Assembly (NCBI GenBank): GCA_963787205.1
Contig: CAWBCD010000045.1
Coordinates: 1 to 64,000 of the forward strand
DNA length: 64,000 bases
Source: DATFNI01 sp963787205
Lineage (GTDB): Bacteria > Bacteroidota > Rhodothermia > Balneolales > DATFMH01
Reading direction: 5' to 3'
Part shown: positions 55,294-64,000 of the stretch, in pieces
How positions within the stretch are numbered: position 1 is the first letter of the stretch
Layout of the letters: each line of letters opens with the position of its first letter
Position numbers and translations under genes: made by a program
The notes under the pieces: model-generated
Seen by the model: the letters and a program-made list of their open reading frames with translations, nothing else
Told to the model about the DNA's origin: nothing
Database searches by the model: none

Positions 55294-56376
55294 TTGAAAA
55301 AAGACAACTACACTGTTGATGAGCTTGTAAGCAACGATTCCTTCCGCAGATGGGCCACTGGCAATGCATCTGAAAAGGAAAGGAAGAAGTGGAATCAATG
55401 GGTAAGATTACATGAAGAAAATCGGCTCCTCGCAAAGAGAGCCAGCGAGGCAATTGTTGGGTTCACATTTCAAAGACCCGACATGCCGGATCTGAATCAG
55501 GAGTGGGAACAGGTTCATAGACGAATCGAAAAGCCGAACCGCCCCGGTTTTCCGCTTGATTACAGATCGGGTATACGGTACAGCTGGTTGTATGCAGCTG
55601 CAGCAGTATTGCTGGTCAGCATTGTTGTTGGGGTCAGCATATATACTGGATTGTGGAAGGTTGGGGTAACACAACAGCAAATTGCTTCTGTTAAGGCAGA
55701 AACCATCAAGACCGGTCCGGATGAGCAAAAAACTATTACCCTGTCGGATGGATCAACCATCCTATTAGATGCCAATGCATCCATCACATACTATGATGGA
55801 TGGGAATTGGGTAAAGAGGTACACATTAGCCTGGATGGAAAAGCGTATTTCTCAATACATCACCAACAAAAAGCTGACAGACCGGTATTACAGGTGATGA
55901 CCTCACAGGGTGTTATTCGTGACTTAGGTACGCAGTTCTTTGTTTCTGCAAGTCATAAAAATACGACAGTCGTTCTGGAAGAGGGCTCCGTGAGTATAGA
56001 GCCGAAGGTCAATAAGAAAGCGCAATCACTGAACCGGCTGAATATCCAACCCGGTGAATTGGTTGAGGTCAGCAATAATGGATATATAAAAAAGAAGAGT
56101 GTCAATCCTACTCTTTACACCTCATGGGCGACCGGTGTCTTGCAATTCAATTATACACCAGTGGCCGAATTTGCCCGGAGAATCGAACATATGTACAACA
56201 TAAGGGTTGTTGTTAACCCTAAGTTGTTCTCAAAGAAACTGAACGGAGCGGTCTATTACAGGAGTATTGGAGATCTCGTTAAGGCTGTTTCACAGGTTCT
56301 GAAGGTACCCGTCTATCGTTCTGAATCCGGAGACACGATATACATTGGAAACAAAACTAACACATCAAATAATTAG
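55294..56376 (+). CDS. FecR-type anti-sigma factor/signal transducer
   Basis: A 360-residue protein from TTG 55294, fixed by an in-frame stop at 55288 and by AAAGG at 55283-55288. The anti-sigma start has ELVSNDSFRRWATG...KWNQWVRLHEEN. A membrane helix follows (about 97-118), then the FecR domain (ITLSDGSTILLDANASI, RDLGTQFFVSASH) and the C-terminal STN-like domain (FNYTPVAEFARRIEHMYN). It stands 3 bases before the start of the frameshifted susC. Cognate sigma is probably the gene at 51157. The protein itself appears intact although its SusC sender is broken. Confidence 0.9.
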   Translation: MKKDNYTVDELVSNDSFRRWATGNASEKERKKWNQWVRLHEENRLLAKRASEAIVGFTFQRPDMPDLNQEWEQVHRRIEKPNRPGFPLDYRSGIRYSWLYAAAAVLLVSIVVGVSIYTGLWKVGVTQQQIASVKAETIKTGPDEQKTITLSDGSTILLDANASITYYDGWELGKEVHISLDGKAYFSIHHQQKADRPVLQVMTSQGVIRDLGTQFFVSASHKNTTVVLEEGSVSIEPKVNKKAQSLNRLNIQPGELVEVSNNGYIKKKSVNPTLYTSWATGVLQFNYTPVAEFARRIEHMYNIRVVVNPKLFSKKLNGAVYYRSIGDLVKAVSQVLKVPVYRSESGDTIYIGNKTNTSNN

Positions 56377-56379
56377 CAT

Positions 56380-59300
56380 ATGGATGCAATAGCTATGAAA
56401 CGAGTAAAATTCCAGTCGAGTCTGCTCTTGATTTTTCTCCTATTAGCTGGGGGAATCAAAGGCCAGGCTCAGACTATTGGGGACTGGTTTCGTACCACAA
56501 CCGATTCTCAGGTAACTAATGAGTCAAAGATCGATAAAATTGAGAGTGGCACATCTATCAGTAATGCATTAAATCTGCTTGAGAAGCGCTTCCGGGTAGT
56601 TTTTCTCTACCAGGGAGGTATTATTGAACAGAAAGATGTCAAAAACACCGTACGTGTTTCCAATAAGATTGAGGATGCAATCAAGGGGATTCTGCGCGGT
56701 TATCACTTGTCTTACAAAGAACTAAATCCCAAAACATTCGGAATTTTTTCAACTGATGAGAATAAATCCGAAACTATTCCGGCTGTACCGGTACAAGTTG
56801 AAACCGTCAAAGGAAAAATCACCGACGCGGCAACTGGCGAAAGCCTGCCAGGTGCTAATATAGTGTTGAAGGGTACCAACATCGGTACGGCCACAAATAG
56901 CGAGGGAAATTATACAATGAACGTTTCTTCGCTACAGGATACGCTTGTTATCTCGTATATTGGTTATCAATCCAAGACGGTGCCTATTAATGGACGCACC
57001 GTTATAAATATTAAATTGGAACAACAAGCGCTTTCAGGCCAGCAACTTGTAGTTGTCGGATATGGTACCCAAAAGAAGGCGCTGGTAACCGGGGCCACTG
57101 TTCATGAAAGCGGTGCCACCCTTGCAGAGAAAAATACGACAAATGTGTTACAGGCCATGCAGGGTCAAACGGCGGGTGTCAACATCACACCTACATCCGG
57201 TCAGCCCGGTGCCGGCCTTAAAGTGAACATTCGTGGTGTCGGAACTATCGGTAATTCCAATCCGCTATACGTCGTCGACGGGGTTATAACGGGAGATATT
57301 TCCTATCTGGACCCCGATGATATAGCCTCTATCGATGTGTTAAAAGACGCCGCCTCGGCTGCCATTTATGGGGTCAACGGTGCAAACGGAGTTGTCTTAA
57401 TTACTACTAAAGGTGGAAATCTTGGTTCCGGCGGAGCTGCTCCCGAGTCACACATTTCTATTGATAGTTATTATGGATGGCAAAACGTAGCCCGTAAGGT
57501 AAATTTGCTCAATGCAAGAGAATACGCAACAATTATGAATGAAGCGGCTATCAATTCCAACGCTAATCCATATTTTACCCAGGCGCAGGTTAATGCAATG
57601 GGACCGGGTACCAATTGGATGAATCAGATGTTTTCTGACAATGTGCCTACCCAAAATGAGAGTATCACGATTACAGGTGGTAGTGAAAGCTCGGTCTACG
57701 CAATAGCATTTTCACATACGGACCAGGGAGGTGTTTTAGGGGGAGCTAATCTTTCCGATTATGAGCGGTACAATTTCCGCCTCAATACCGAGCGTAAAAT
57801 GTATGGTAACTTCCTGAGAATAGGCGAGCATCTGACCTTTTCGCATGTCAATCAAGCGTGGAATGTGCAGGACGGAGGTCAATATAACAATTCATTACGT
57901 GGAGCTTTTCAAACCAGCCCGTTCCTGGCTATGTATGATTCGTCAGGAAAATTTTTTAAGTAGTAAGAAATCAACATTTTACAAAGAAGGATCATGGGAT
58001 GTTAATGAAGCGAATCCATATGCCCTGATGGTTCTTACCAATCAAAACAGAACACAATCTGAGAAGTTTTTAGGTGATGCCTATGCAGAAATTCAACCTA
58101 TAAAAGGGTTAAGTATCAAGTCGATATTTGGATTGGAATATAACGGAAGCAACGATCATACGTTTCACTCCAATTTATGACTTGTCCGCTTATGCCTTTA
58201 CCACTCAAAATTCTATTTCCCAAAACTCCTCTACGGGTTATACATGGAACTGGGATAACACAGCAAACTACGTTTTCGACATAAATCAAAGTCATTTCGA
58301 CGTGTTGGCGGGTAGCTCTATCCGTCAATACCAGGGGAGATGGATGTATGGCTCCAATCAGGGAGCAACCTTGTTCAGCGATCTACAACATGCGTACCTG
58401 GGAAATTCTTCTATCAGTTCCTTCACGGCAACCTATCCGGATTCTACGGCATTGAAAAATTCCATTTCACTATCAGGAAATGCCAATCCGGTGGTGGCTC
58501 ACGCTTCGTTCTTTGGGCGTGTCAATTATAATTATAAGCAAACATACCTGGCCACGGCCGTTTTCAGGTACGACGGTTCCACCATGTTTGCTAAGGGACA
58601 CCAATGGGGAGCTTTCCCTTCATTCTCAGCAGGTTGGGTCGTTTCCAATGAGAATTTTATGAAACCGCTCCAACATTGGTTAGACTTTTTGAAGTTACGT
58701 GGCGGTTGGGGTGTTAACGGAAATGACAATATTTCGACCAGGTTTGCTTATGAGTCTCTTATTGCGTTGTCGAATGCTACCTATGAAATAGGCGGAAGCG
58801 AGGTCCCAGGTTCTTACCCCTCCACTATCGGTACACCGGATTTGAAATGGGAAACTACTCATCAGCTCGACTTCGGTTTTGATGCCGGACTTTTTAATGA
58901 CAGATTGTCCGTCACTTTCGACTGGTATAACAAAATGACGAAGGACTGGCTGATCCAGGCCCCGTTGCTTGCCACTGCCGGTGTATCAACACCTCCGTAT
59001 ATCAATGGCGGAGACGTAACGAATAAAGGGATAGAGCTTCAGCTAACGTACAATGACCATGTCGGTTCTGATTTTAGATATTCTATCACAGGAACGTATA
59101 CCTACAATAAAAACGAAGTTACCAGTGTGCCTACGGTAGATGGGATAATTCACGGAGGTACCAATATTTTGTACAACAATTCGCCTGAATTTTATCGGGC
59201 CCAGTCGGGATATCCGATCGGGTATTTCTGGGGATATAAAACGGACGGGATATTCCAGAATGAAGCACAAATACAATCATACAAAAATAGCAAGGGACAG

Positions 59301-59904
59301 TTGATTCAACCAAATGCCCAGCCCGGTGACGTAAAATATGTGGACGTCAACGGAGATGGTATGATTAGTGCTACTGACAAGACCGATATCGGCGATCCAA
59401 ACCCCCACAATTTATTCGGAGGAAACATATCCTTGAATTACAAAAACTTCGATTTTTCTGTAACTGCCAGCGGCGTTTCTGGCAATAAAATTGTTCAGTC
59501 TTACGGTGATCCCGCCAATATGTTTTCAAACCGGACAACAGCTATTTTGAATCGTTGGCACGGTGAAGGCACATCAAACACGCTATCCCCGTGTGACGCT
59601 TACCCATGGCAATTGGGCAAAATTTTCAGATCTGTATATACACGATGGGGCCTATTTACGTATCACAAATATTACGTTAGGGTATGATTTTTCCAGGCTC
59701 TTCAAGTTTAAATATTTGAGCGAATGCCGTTTGTATGTATCTGCCAATAATCTCCTGACCTTTACAAGATACAACGGGATGGATCCGGCGGTTGGCTTCA
59801 GCGCACAAGGTGCGAATTCCAACTATAATTTTGGTCAAGGAGTTGATATTGGATTTTATCCAACGCCAAAAACCTATATGATGGGCCTCAGGATTAAATT
59901 CTAA
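56380..59904 (+). pseudogene. SusC-type transporter with STN domain, broken by three +1 frameshifts
   Basis: Start is ATG 56380 or 56395. Read through the shifts, the product is a normal STN-SusC of about 1170 residues: STN (about 45-122), carboxypeptidase-like domain (VKGKITDAATGESLPGANI), plug (LYVVDGVITGDISYLDPDDIASIDVLKDAASAAIYG) and barrel ending MMGLRIKF. Frame breaks occur at the T6 run 57952-57957 (stop TAG 57961), at TTT 58163-58165 (stop TGA 58178) and at G59582. Removing one base at each gives smooth SusC text (GKFLSSKK, DHTFTPIYDLS, GTSNTYPRVTLTHGNW). Since all three are single extra bases, the original frame returns at the end. A stop after about 528 residues makes the current gene non-functional unless these are sequence errors. 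Confidence 0.85.
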
Positions 59905-59918
59905 AAAGGAGATTGAGC

Positions 59919-61535
59919 ATGAAAATATATAAGATATTACTTGTCGTAATTACGATGTTGTTCGCATTAAGTTCGTGTCAGAAATTCTTAACGACACAAC
60001 TTATGGATAAGAAAACAAACAAGAGCTACTACAAGACTCCCGATGATGCTGCCACAGCATTAGTTGGAGTCTATAATGGCATGGATTTAATGTGGAATGG
60101 AGGCCCGGCTTTACCGCTTGTAGCCGAAGTGGCTTCGGATAACACTTTCGGCGGAACGGGAAGTGGTGACGGATATGGATGGGAAATGATGGATGAGTTC
60201 AATAAAGCCGTTTCACCAACAGATGCTTCTATGTTCGAATCTGACTGGCAAGACTACTACCAGGCCATATATCGTGCTAATACCTTAATTGAAAATATCG
60301 GCCAGGTTAACTGGGGTGGTGATACAGCCTTGCGTAATTCAGATGAGGCACAGGCAAGATTTATTCGCGCCTATTTATATTACGGACTGGTGCGCCTGTT
60401 CGGACACATCCCTTTGATTACAAAGCCGACTTCTGACAATGTTCCACAGGCCTCTCCAGACAGCGTGTATACCCAGATATTCAAGGACTTGAAATTTGCG
60501 GCTGATAATCTGCCTGCAAAACCTTACTCGGCCACACCTTCCGGAAGAGTAACCAAATGGGCGGCTGAATCCATGCTGGCACGTGTTTACCTTTTCTATA
60601 CCGGCTACTATGGAAAATCAACACTCGCCGGGTTTACAAAGTCCGATGCACTGGCTGCTGTGGAAGATGTGATCAAGAACGGCGGTTATAGCCTGGTGTC
60701 CAATTTTGCTTCGCTATGGCCTGCTGCTGCTGAAGCTGATACCGTTGCTTATGCCGGTGAAAATAACCCTGAAGTAGTCTTTTCCATTAAATATACCGGA
60801 AACGCAGATTATAATGGGAACATCACAGGCAATACCTGGCTGCTGATGACCGGGATAAGACTTGGCGCCGGCGGTGGTGTCAGTGTCTATCCTTACGGAT
60901 ACGGCTGGGGCGCCTGTACCGTTGACCCCAAACTGTGGAATGCGTACAGCGCTAATGATAGCCGCCGGTTTGCGACGATAACGTCCGTAAAAGATGAAGG
61001 ATTGGATACAAAAACTGCTCAGATTACTGGTAAAGCTTTCAGCAGTGCTAACAACCGTGAATACACGGGGTATTACCTAAAAAAATATAGTCCATTAGCT
61101 GATACAAGCAATTCACCTCTTCCGGCAACGAATTATTTGATTGCACAAAAGCAGGACTATTTTGTTATCCGCTATTCTGATGTGTTATTAATGGCTGCAG
61201 AACTTGGCAGTCCAAATGCGGTCCAATACTTTAACGAAGTTCACACACGAGCCGGTTTAGCTGCAGTTTCTTCTATTGACGAAGCTGCCATTATGAAAGA
61301 AAGGCGCCTTGAATTTGCCGGCGAAGGAATCCGTTACTGGGATTTGCTGCGCCAGGGAATTCAGAAGGCTGCGCAAACCATTGTAGCTAATACCACGATG
61401 TCCTATCTCAATGATGGAACAGCTTCTCCATCCATCAGCACCCAAAACATTATCTCCACCGGTGGTTTTATGCAGATTCCGAATAATGAGATCACGTTAT
61501 CGGGTGGTGTACTCAAACAAAACCCCGGTTGGTAA
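59919..61535 (+). CDS. SusD/RagB surface lipoprotein
   Basis: A 538-residue lipoprotein (ALSSC) from ATG 59919; a TTG at 59913 was rejected because AAAGGAG (59904-59910) is better spaced to the ATG. The SusD pattern is complete: YYKTPDDAATALVGVYNGMD, QARFIRAYLYYGLVRLFGHI, GRVTKWAAESMLARVYLFY, RYSDVLLMAAELGSPNAVQYFNEVHTRAGL and KERRLEFAGEGIRYWDLLRQG. It has the usual short link before the ERR helix and no PDZ insert. Its SusC partner directly upstream is frameshifted, so this SusD may be orphaned. Confidence 0.93.
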   Translation: MKIYKILLVVITMLFALSSCQKFLTTQLMDKKTNKSYYKTPDDAATALVGVYNGMDLMWNGGPALPLVAEVASDNTFGGTGSGDGYGWEMMDEFNKAVSPTDASMFESDWQDYYQAIYRANTLIENIGQVNWGGDTALRNSDEAQARFIRAYLYYGLVRLFGHIPLITKPTSDNVPQASPDSVYTQIFKDLKFAADNLPAKPYSATPSGRVTKWAAESMLARVYLFYTGYYGKSTLAGFTKSDALAAVEDVIKNGGYSLVSNFASLWPAAAEADTVAYAGENNPEVVFSIKYTGNADYNGNITGNTWLLMTGIRLGAGGGVSVYPYGYGWGACTVDPKLWNAYSANDSRRFATITSVKDEGLDTKTAQITGKAFSSANNREYTGYYLKKYSPLADTSNSPLPATNYLIAQKQDYFVIRYSDVLLMAAELGSPNAVQYFNEVHTRAGLAAVSSIDEAAIMKERRLEFAGEGIRYWDLLRQGIQKAAQTIVANTTMSYLNDGTASPSISTQNIISTGGFMQIPNNEITLSGGVLKQNPGW

Positions 61536-61561
61536 TAATCACATTTAAAAATCAGAACGAT

Positions 61562-62398
61562 ATGAAAAACAGAGTTAAAATATTCTTTTCATTATTGGGA
61601 TGGATTCTGGTGGTTGTAGCATGTAACCCGGAGAGTCCACATTTGTCTCCTTTGATGCCTAAAAGTGCACTGAAATTTAGTGTGACTCCGCTAAAATCAA
61701 ATCCTAATATGATAGTTTTGAAAAGTGAAACCCCTGGAGTAACACCGTATTGGGTTACCCCTGTGGGAACTTCAACCAGCTTGGTTGACACGATAGATAT
61801 TCCTTTTCCGGCAACCGACACACTGTTTTATAGCGTATTAGGTGCGGGAGGGATGACTCAGGCAGACCCATATGTATTGAAAATCAATACCATTGATAAG
61901 GAATATGTTAGCGACACCACATGGACAGATCTTACTGGTGGATTGGGAAATTCGAAAACATGGGTGATGGATTTGGATGCCAACGGCGTGAGTAAATATT
62001 TTGCAAGCCCTGTTTACTTTGGTGGTACCACCGGGGAATGGGATCCCGATTGGAAAGGTAATACCTGGATTTGTCCTGCAGCCGATTACGGAACCATGAC
62101 TTTTAGTCTGAAAGGCAATGTAATCTTCACCTCGGATAATAAGCAATTGACAGATGCGTCTGCATCCGGCACGGGGAAATTTATGTTGTATCCGAAACAA
62201 ATGGAGTTGCAGACCTATGGTGCACAAGTCATACATGATCCGTCACAAGGTCCAAGGGTCCCAAACTGGTTTGCAAAAATGCAAATCAAATCAATTTCTG
62301 CCAATACGTTGCAGCTCCTCTGTCCTGATTTGGATGGGGTATCAGGCACATGGATAATTTACAATTATATCTCGCTGGATTATTACAATTCCCATTAA
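61562..62398 (+). CDS. Surface lipoprotein after SusD (SGBP/SusE-position protein)
   Basis: A 278-residue lipoprotein (VVVAC, Cys19) from ATG 61562; the frame is open upstream into susD but that part is not used. The first part (about 30-120) has a PKD/SusE-like beta pattern (PNMIVLKSETPGVTPYWVT, DTLFYSVLGAG). The second part (about 125-278) contains many Trp/Tyr residues, as in a carbohydrate-binding beta-domain (TTGEWDPDWKGNTWICPAADYGTM, SGTWIIYNYISLDYY). Genes in this position commonly encode surface glycan-binding proteins that help SusCD. I do not recognise the exact family; the role is inferred from the lipobox and position. Confidence 0.75.
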   Translation: MKNRVKIFFSLLGWILVVVACNPESPHLSPLMPKSALKFSVTPLKSNPNMIVLKSETPGVTPYWVTPVGTSTSLVDTIDIPFPATDTLFYSVLGAGGMTQADPYVLKINTIDKEYVSDTTWTDLTGGLGNSKTWVMDLDANGVSKYFASPVYFGGTTGEWDPDWKGNTWICPAADYGTMTFSLKGNVIFTSDNKQLTDASASGTGKFMLYPKQMELQTYGAQVIHDPSQGPRVPNWFAKMQIKSISANTLQLLCPDLDGVSGTWIIYNYISLDYYNSH

Positions 62399-62414
62399 AT
62401 AGTAAGTTTATGTC

Positions 62415-62442
62415 TCGTTCCCAACATCCCCGTTGGGAACGA
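62415..62442. repeat. Perfect hairpin TCGTTCCCAAC/GTTGGGAACGA
   Basis: An 11-bp perfect stem (62415-62425 with 62432-62442) and a 6-base loop, just after the surface lipoprotein gene. No T-run follows, so it is more like a dispersed palindrome or RNA processing site than a terminator. Confidence 0.65.
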
Positions 62443-62487
62443 CCTCCGGGGAAGCTCTGCATCCCAATAAGAGAAAGGGATCAAAAA

Positions 62488-62787
62488 GGTCAGGAGGTAC
62501 CACATAACTTTTACTGATTGGCTCCAGGCAACAAGTTTGAAGCGTTGTCAATCTTACCGAAAACAAATTTGAAGATCCGGATTTACAAAGTTTCCAACAC
62601 AAGCGCCCCGACCTGGCAGGTACGTCTGCAGAATCCAACTAATGAGCTAGCCCTCTTTATACGAGCACATCTGTTGGACCCTTATGAGGATGTGACATTA
62701 CCGGTTCGTTGTCAATCGCTTAAAAACAAGAAAGCGATTCGATATTTAAAAATTAGCGGTTGGAACATCTCAACACAAAGAACATAA
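62488..62787 (+). pseudogene. C-terminal remnant of a GH2 exo-glucosaminidase-type gene
   Basis: The frame reads EVPHNFY, then TGA (62515) where TGG would encode the expected Trp, then LAPGNKFEALSILPKTNL and TWQVRLQNPTNELALFIRAHLL. These align by eye with the last domain of the intact GH2 at 22561 (SNFYVL, ATVTVKNPSSNLAFMVHLDL). The usual DNYITLLPGE segment is missing, and the frame jumps to YLKISGWNISTQRT, matching VTIDGWNTGKME at the very end of the intact protein. So it is a fragment with a nonsense codon and an internal deletion; the upstream gene body is gone. Confidence 0.65.
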
Positions 62788-62807
62788 TTACAAGAAATGA
62801 TGATAAA

Positions 62808-64000
62808 ATGAAAAAATTGATATTTCTTTTTCCGGTACTGTTACCATTATTAACATTTGCTCAAACGCCACTACAGTTACCGGCTGTTTTGAGTAATCAT
62901 GCCGTATTACAAGCCTCTTCTAAGGTAGAGTTATGGGGATGGGGTCCCAGCACAATTCCGTTGAAAATTGTCTGTAGCTGGAATTCTACTGATACCGTTA
63001 CCGTCTGGCCCCAAAAAGATTGCTCCTGGAAAACGACTGTAGCAACTCCGAAACCCGGGGGCCCCTATTCTATTACCTTTACAAGTGCCAAGCAAAAAAT
63101 TACCATTAACGACATACTTATGGGGCAAGTCTGGCTTTGTTCCGGTCAGTCCAATATGGAATTTAGCTATAACTGGGGTGACCTGGACGCCGGAAATGCA
63201 CTAAAAACATGCAAAAATTATAAAATCCGTTTTTTTCATATTTCCCATCGTTACGAAGACGATCCCCAAAGTAAAAGCGATGGAAAATGGGTGGTATGTG
63301 ATTCCACTGCCATGAGGACTTTCAGTCTGATTGGCTATTTTTTTGGCAGAGAGTTGAATGCGAACCTTCATCAGCCAGTTGGCTTAATTGGTTCCTACTG
63401 GGGAGGCACTGCTGTGCAGTCCTGGACTCCGGGCGGGGTTTATAAAGACACAACGCTGCACCGTATGGCAGACGAAATGGAGCCAGTCTTCTGGGCTCCG
63501 GTAGCACCTTCGGTATTGTACAATGCCATGATTAATCCCATCATCAACTACAAAATTGCAGGGACTATCTGGTACCAGGGAGAGCAAAATGTGGGCCATC
63601 CCAGAGTTTACGGACCGCTATTCAGAGCCATGATCACAAGCTGGCGCAAGAAATTCCAGGAGGAGTTTCCGTTTTATTTTGTACAAATCGCACCCTGGAA
63701 CGGGTACAGTGGAATTAACGGGGCTCTCTTGCGAGAACAGCAGGCAACTGCTTTGACGCTACCCAAAACCGGCATGGTGACCATCGGTGATTTGGTGAAC
63801 GACGTCACGAATATTCACCCAAAAATGAAACGCGGCGTGGCATTAAGACTGTCTGATTTAGCATTAAAAGAAGTATATGGATTTAAAAATCCGAAGCCTT
63901 ACCAGCCTCATTATATTTCCATGAAAATCAAGAGGAACAAGGCCTTGATCACCGTTAAATCTTACGGGCAGTTAAAGGTTAAGGGAAAAACAATCAAAAG
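62808..64000 (+). CDS. SGNH-type acetylesterase (sialate O-acetylesterase-like), partial
   Basis: Starts at ATG 62808 and runs past the window end (397 residues seen). A signal peptide ends LLTFAQ. The SGNH signature GQSNMEF carries Ser115; GTIWYQGEQN is the conserved mid-block; DVTNIHPKMK holds the Asp-His pair. This layout matches secreted sialate O-acetylesterase/acetyl-xylan-esterase-like proteins (PF03629 type), which remove acetyl groups from glycans. It follows the remnant of a GH2 gene and completes the visible part of the GH31/SusCD locus. It probably deacetylates the glycan handled by this locus. The true substrate is not evident. Confidence 0.85.
   Translation, partial: MKKLIFLFPVLLPLLTFAQTPLQLPAVLSNHAVLQASSKVELWGWGPSTIPLKIVCSWNSTDTVTVWPQKDCSWKTTVATPKPGGPYSITFTSAKQKITINDILMGQVWLCSGQSNMEFSYNWGDLDAGNALKTCKNYKIRFFHISHRYEDDPQSKSDGKWVVCDSTAMRTFSLIGYFFGRELNANLHQPVGLIGSYWGGTAVQSWTPGGVYKDTTLHRMADEMEPVFWAPVAPSVLYNAMINPIINYKIAGTIWYQGEQNVGHPRVYGPLFRAMITSWRKKFQEEFPFYFVQIAPWNGYSGINGALLREQQATALTLPKTGMVTIGDLVNDVTNIHPKMKRGVALRLSDLALKEVYGFKNPKPYQPHYISMKIKRNKALITVKSYGQLKVKGKTIK

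Overview
The window looks like chromosomal DNA of a Bacteroidota member. The diagnostic signs are four SusC/SusD outer-membrane pairs, FecI-type sigma factors with FecR anti-sigma partners, many secreted or lipoprotein glycoside hydrolases, and mostly absent Shine-Dalgarno sequences. The wording of the SusC carboxypeptidase-like domain (GRTTIN-type strands) hints at a Balneolia/Rhodothermia-like or related environmental lineage, but that is a guess. Nearly all of the window is glycan capture and degradation; no tRNA, rRNA, CRISPR array, phage or transposase gene was recognised.

Region A (1-7823, minus strand) reads as one sugar-salvage cluster: secreted serine esterase, clan GH-D alpha-galactosidase-like enzyme, a tiny membrane protein, a sodium:solute symporter, a galactokinase-like GHMP kinase, and a sugar nucleotidyltransferase cut by the window edge. 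Region B (8168-27402, plus) is a polysaccharide utilisation locus (PUL): FecI, carboxylesterase, FecR, SusC with an STN signalling domain, SusD, a two-domain esterase (alpha/beta hydrolase plus SGNH), a short GH31, a secreted FAD oxidoreductase, a GH2 of exo-beta-glucosaminidase type, an MFS sugar permease and a ROK kinase. A beta-propeller lipoprotein and a small membrane protein follow (27649-29632).

Region C (29633-50153) holds two related SusC-SusD-GH3 sets. The second keeps the whole regulatory chain (FecI, FecR, STN-SusC). The first has an STN-less SusC, no adjacent sigma/anti-sigma genes, and possibly a 16-codon trace of a FecR start. Both SusD proteins carry an insertion that reads as a PDZ-like domain between the last TPR-type helices; this is the most unusual feature of the window. 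The region ends with an 8-bp tandem repeat abutting the remnant of a GH43-like gene, a second GH3, and a frameshifted PF10091-type (GH144-like) beta-glucanase gene.

Region D (51157-64000) is another PUL: FecI, a PA14-containing GH31 alpha-xylosidase-like enzyme, FecR, an STN-SusC broken by three +1 frameshifts, SusD, a surface lipoprotein, a GH2 remnant and an SGNH acetylesterase cut by the window end. The enzyme set would suit acetylated xyloglucan-type material. The gene decay in C and D (one broken susC, a GH144-like frameshift, GH43 and GH2 stubs) suggests PULs under active turnover. All calls come from reading the sequence and translations; no database search was run.
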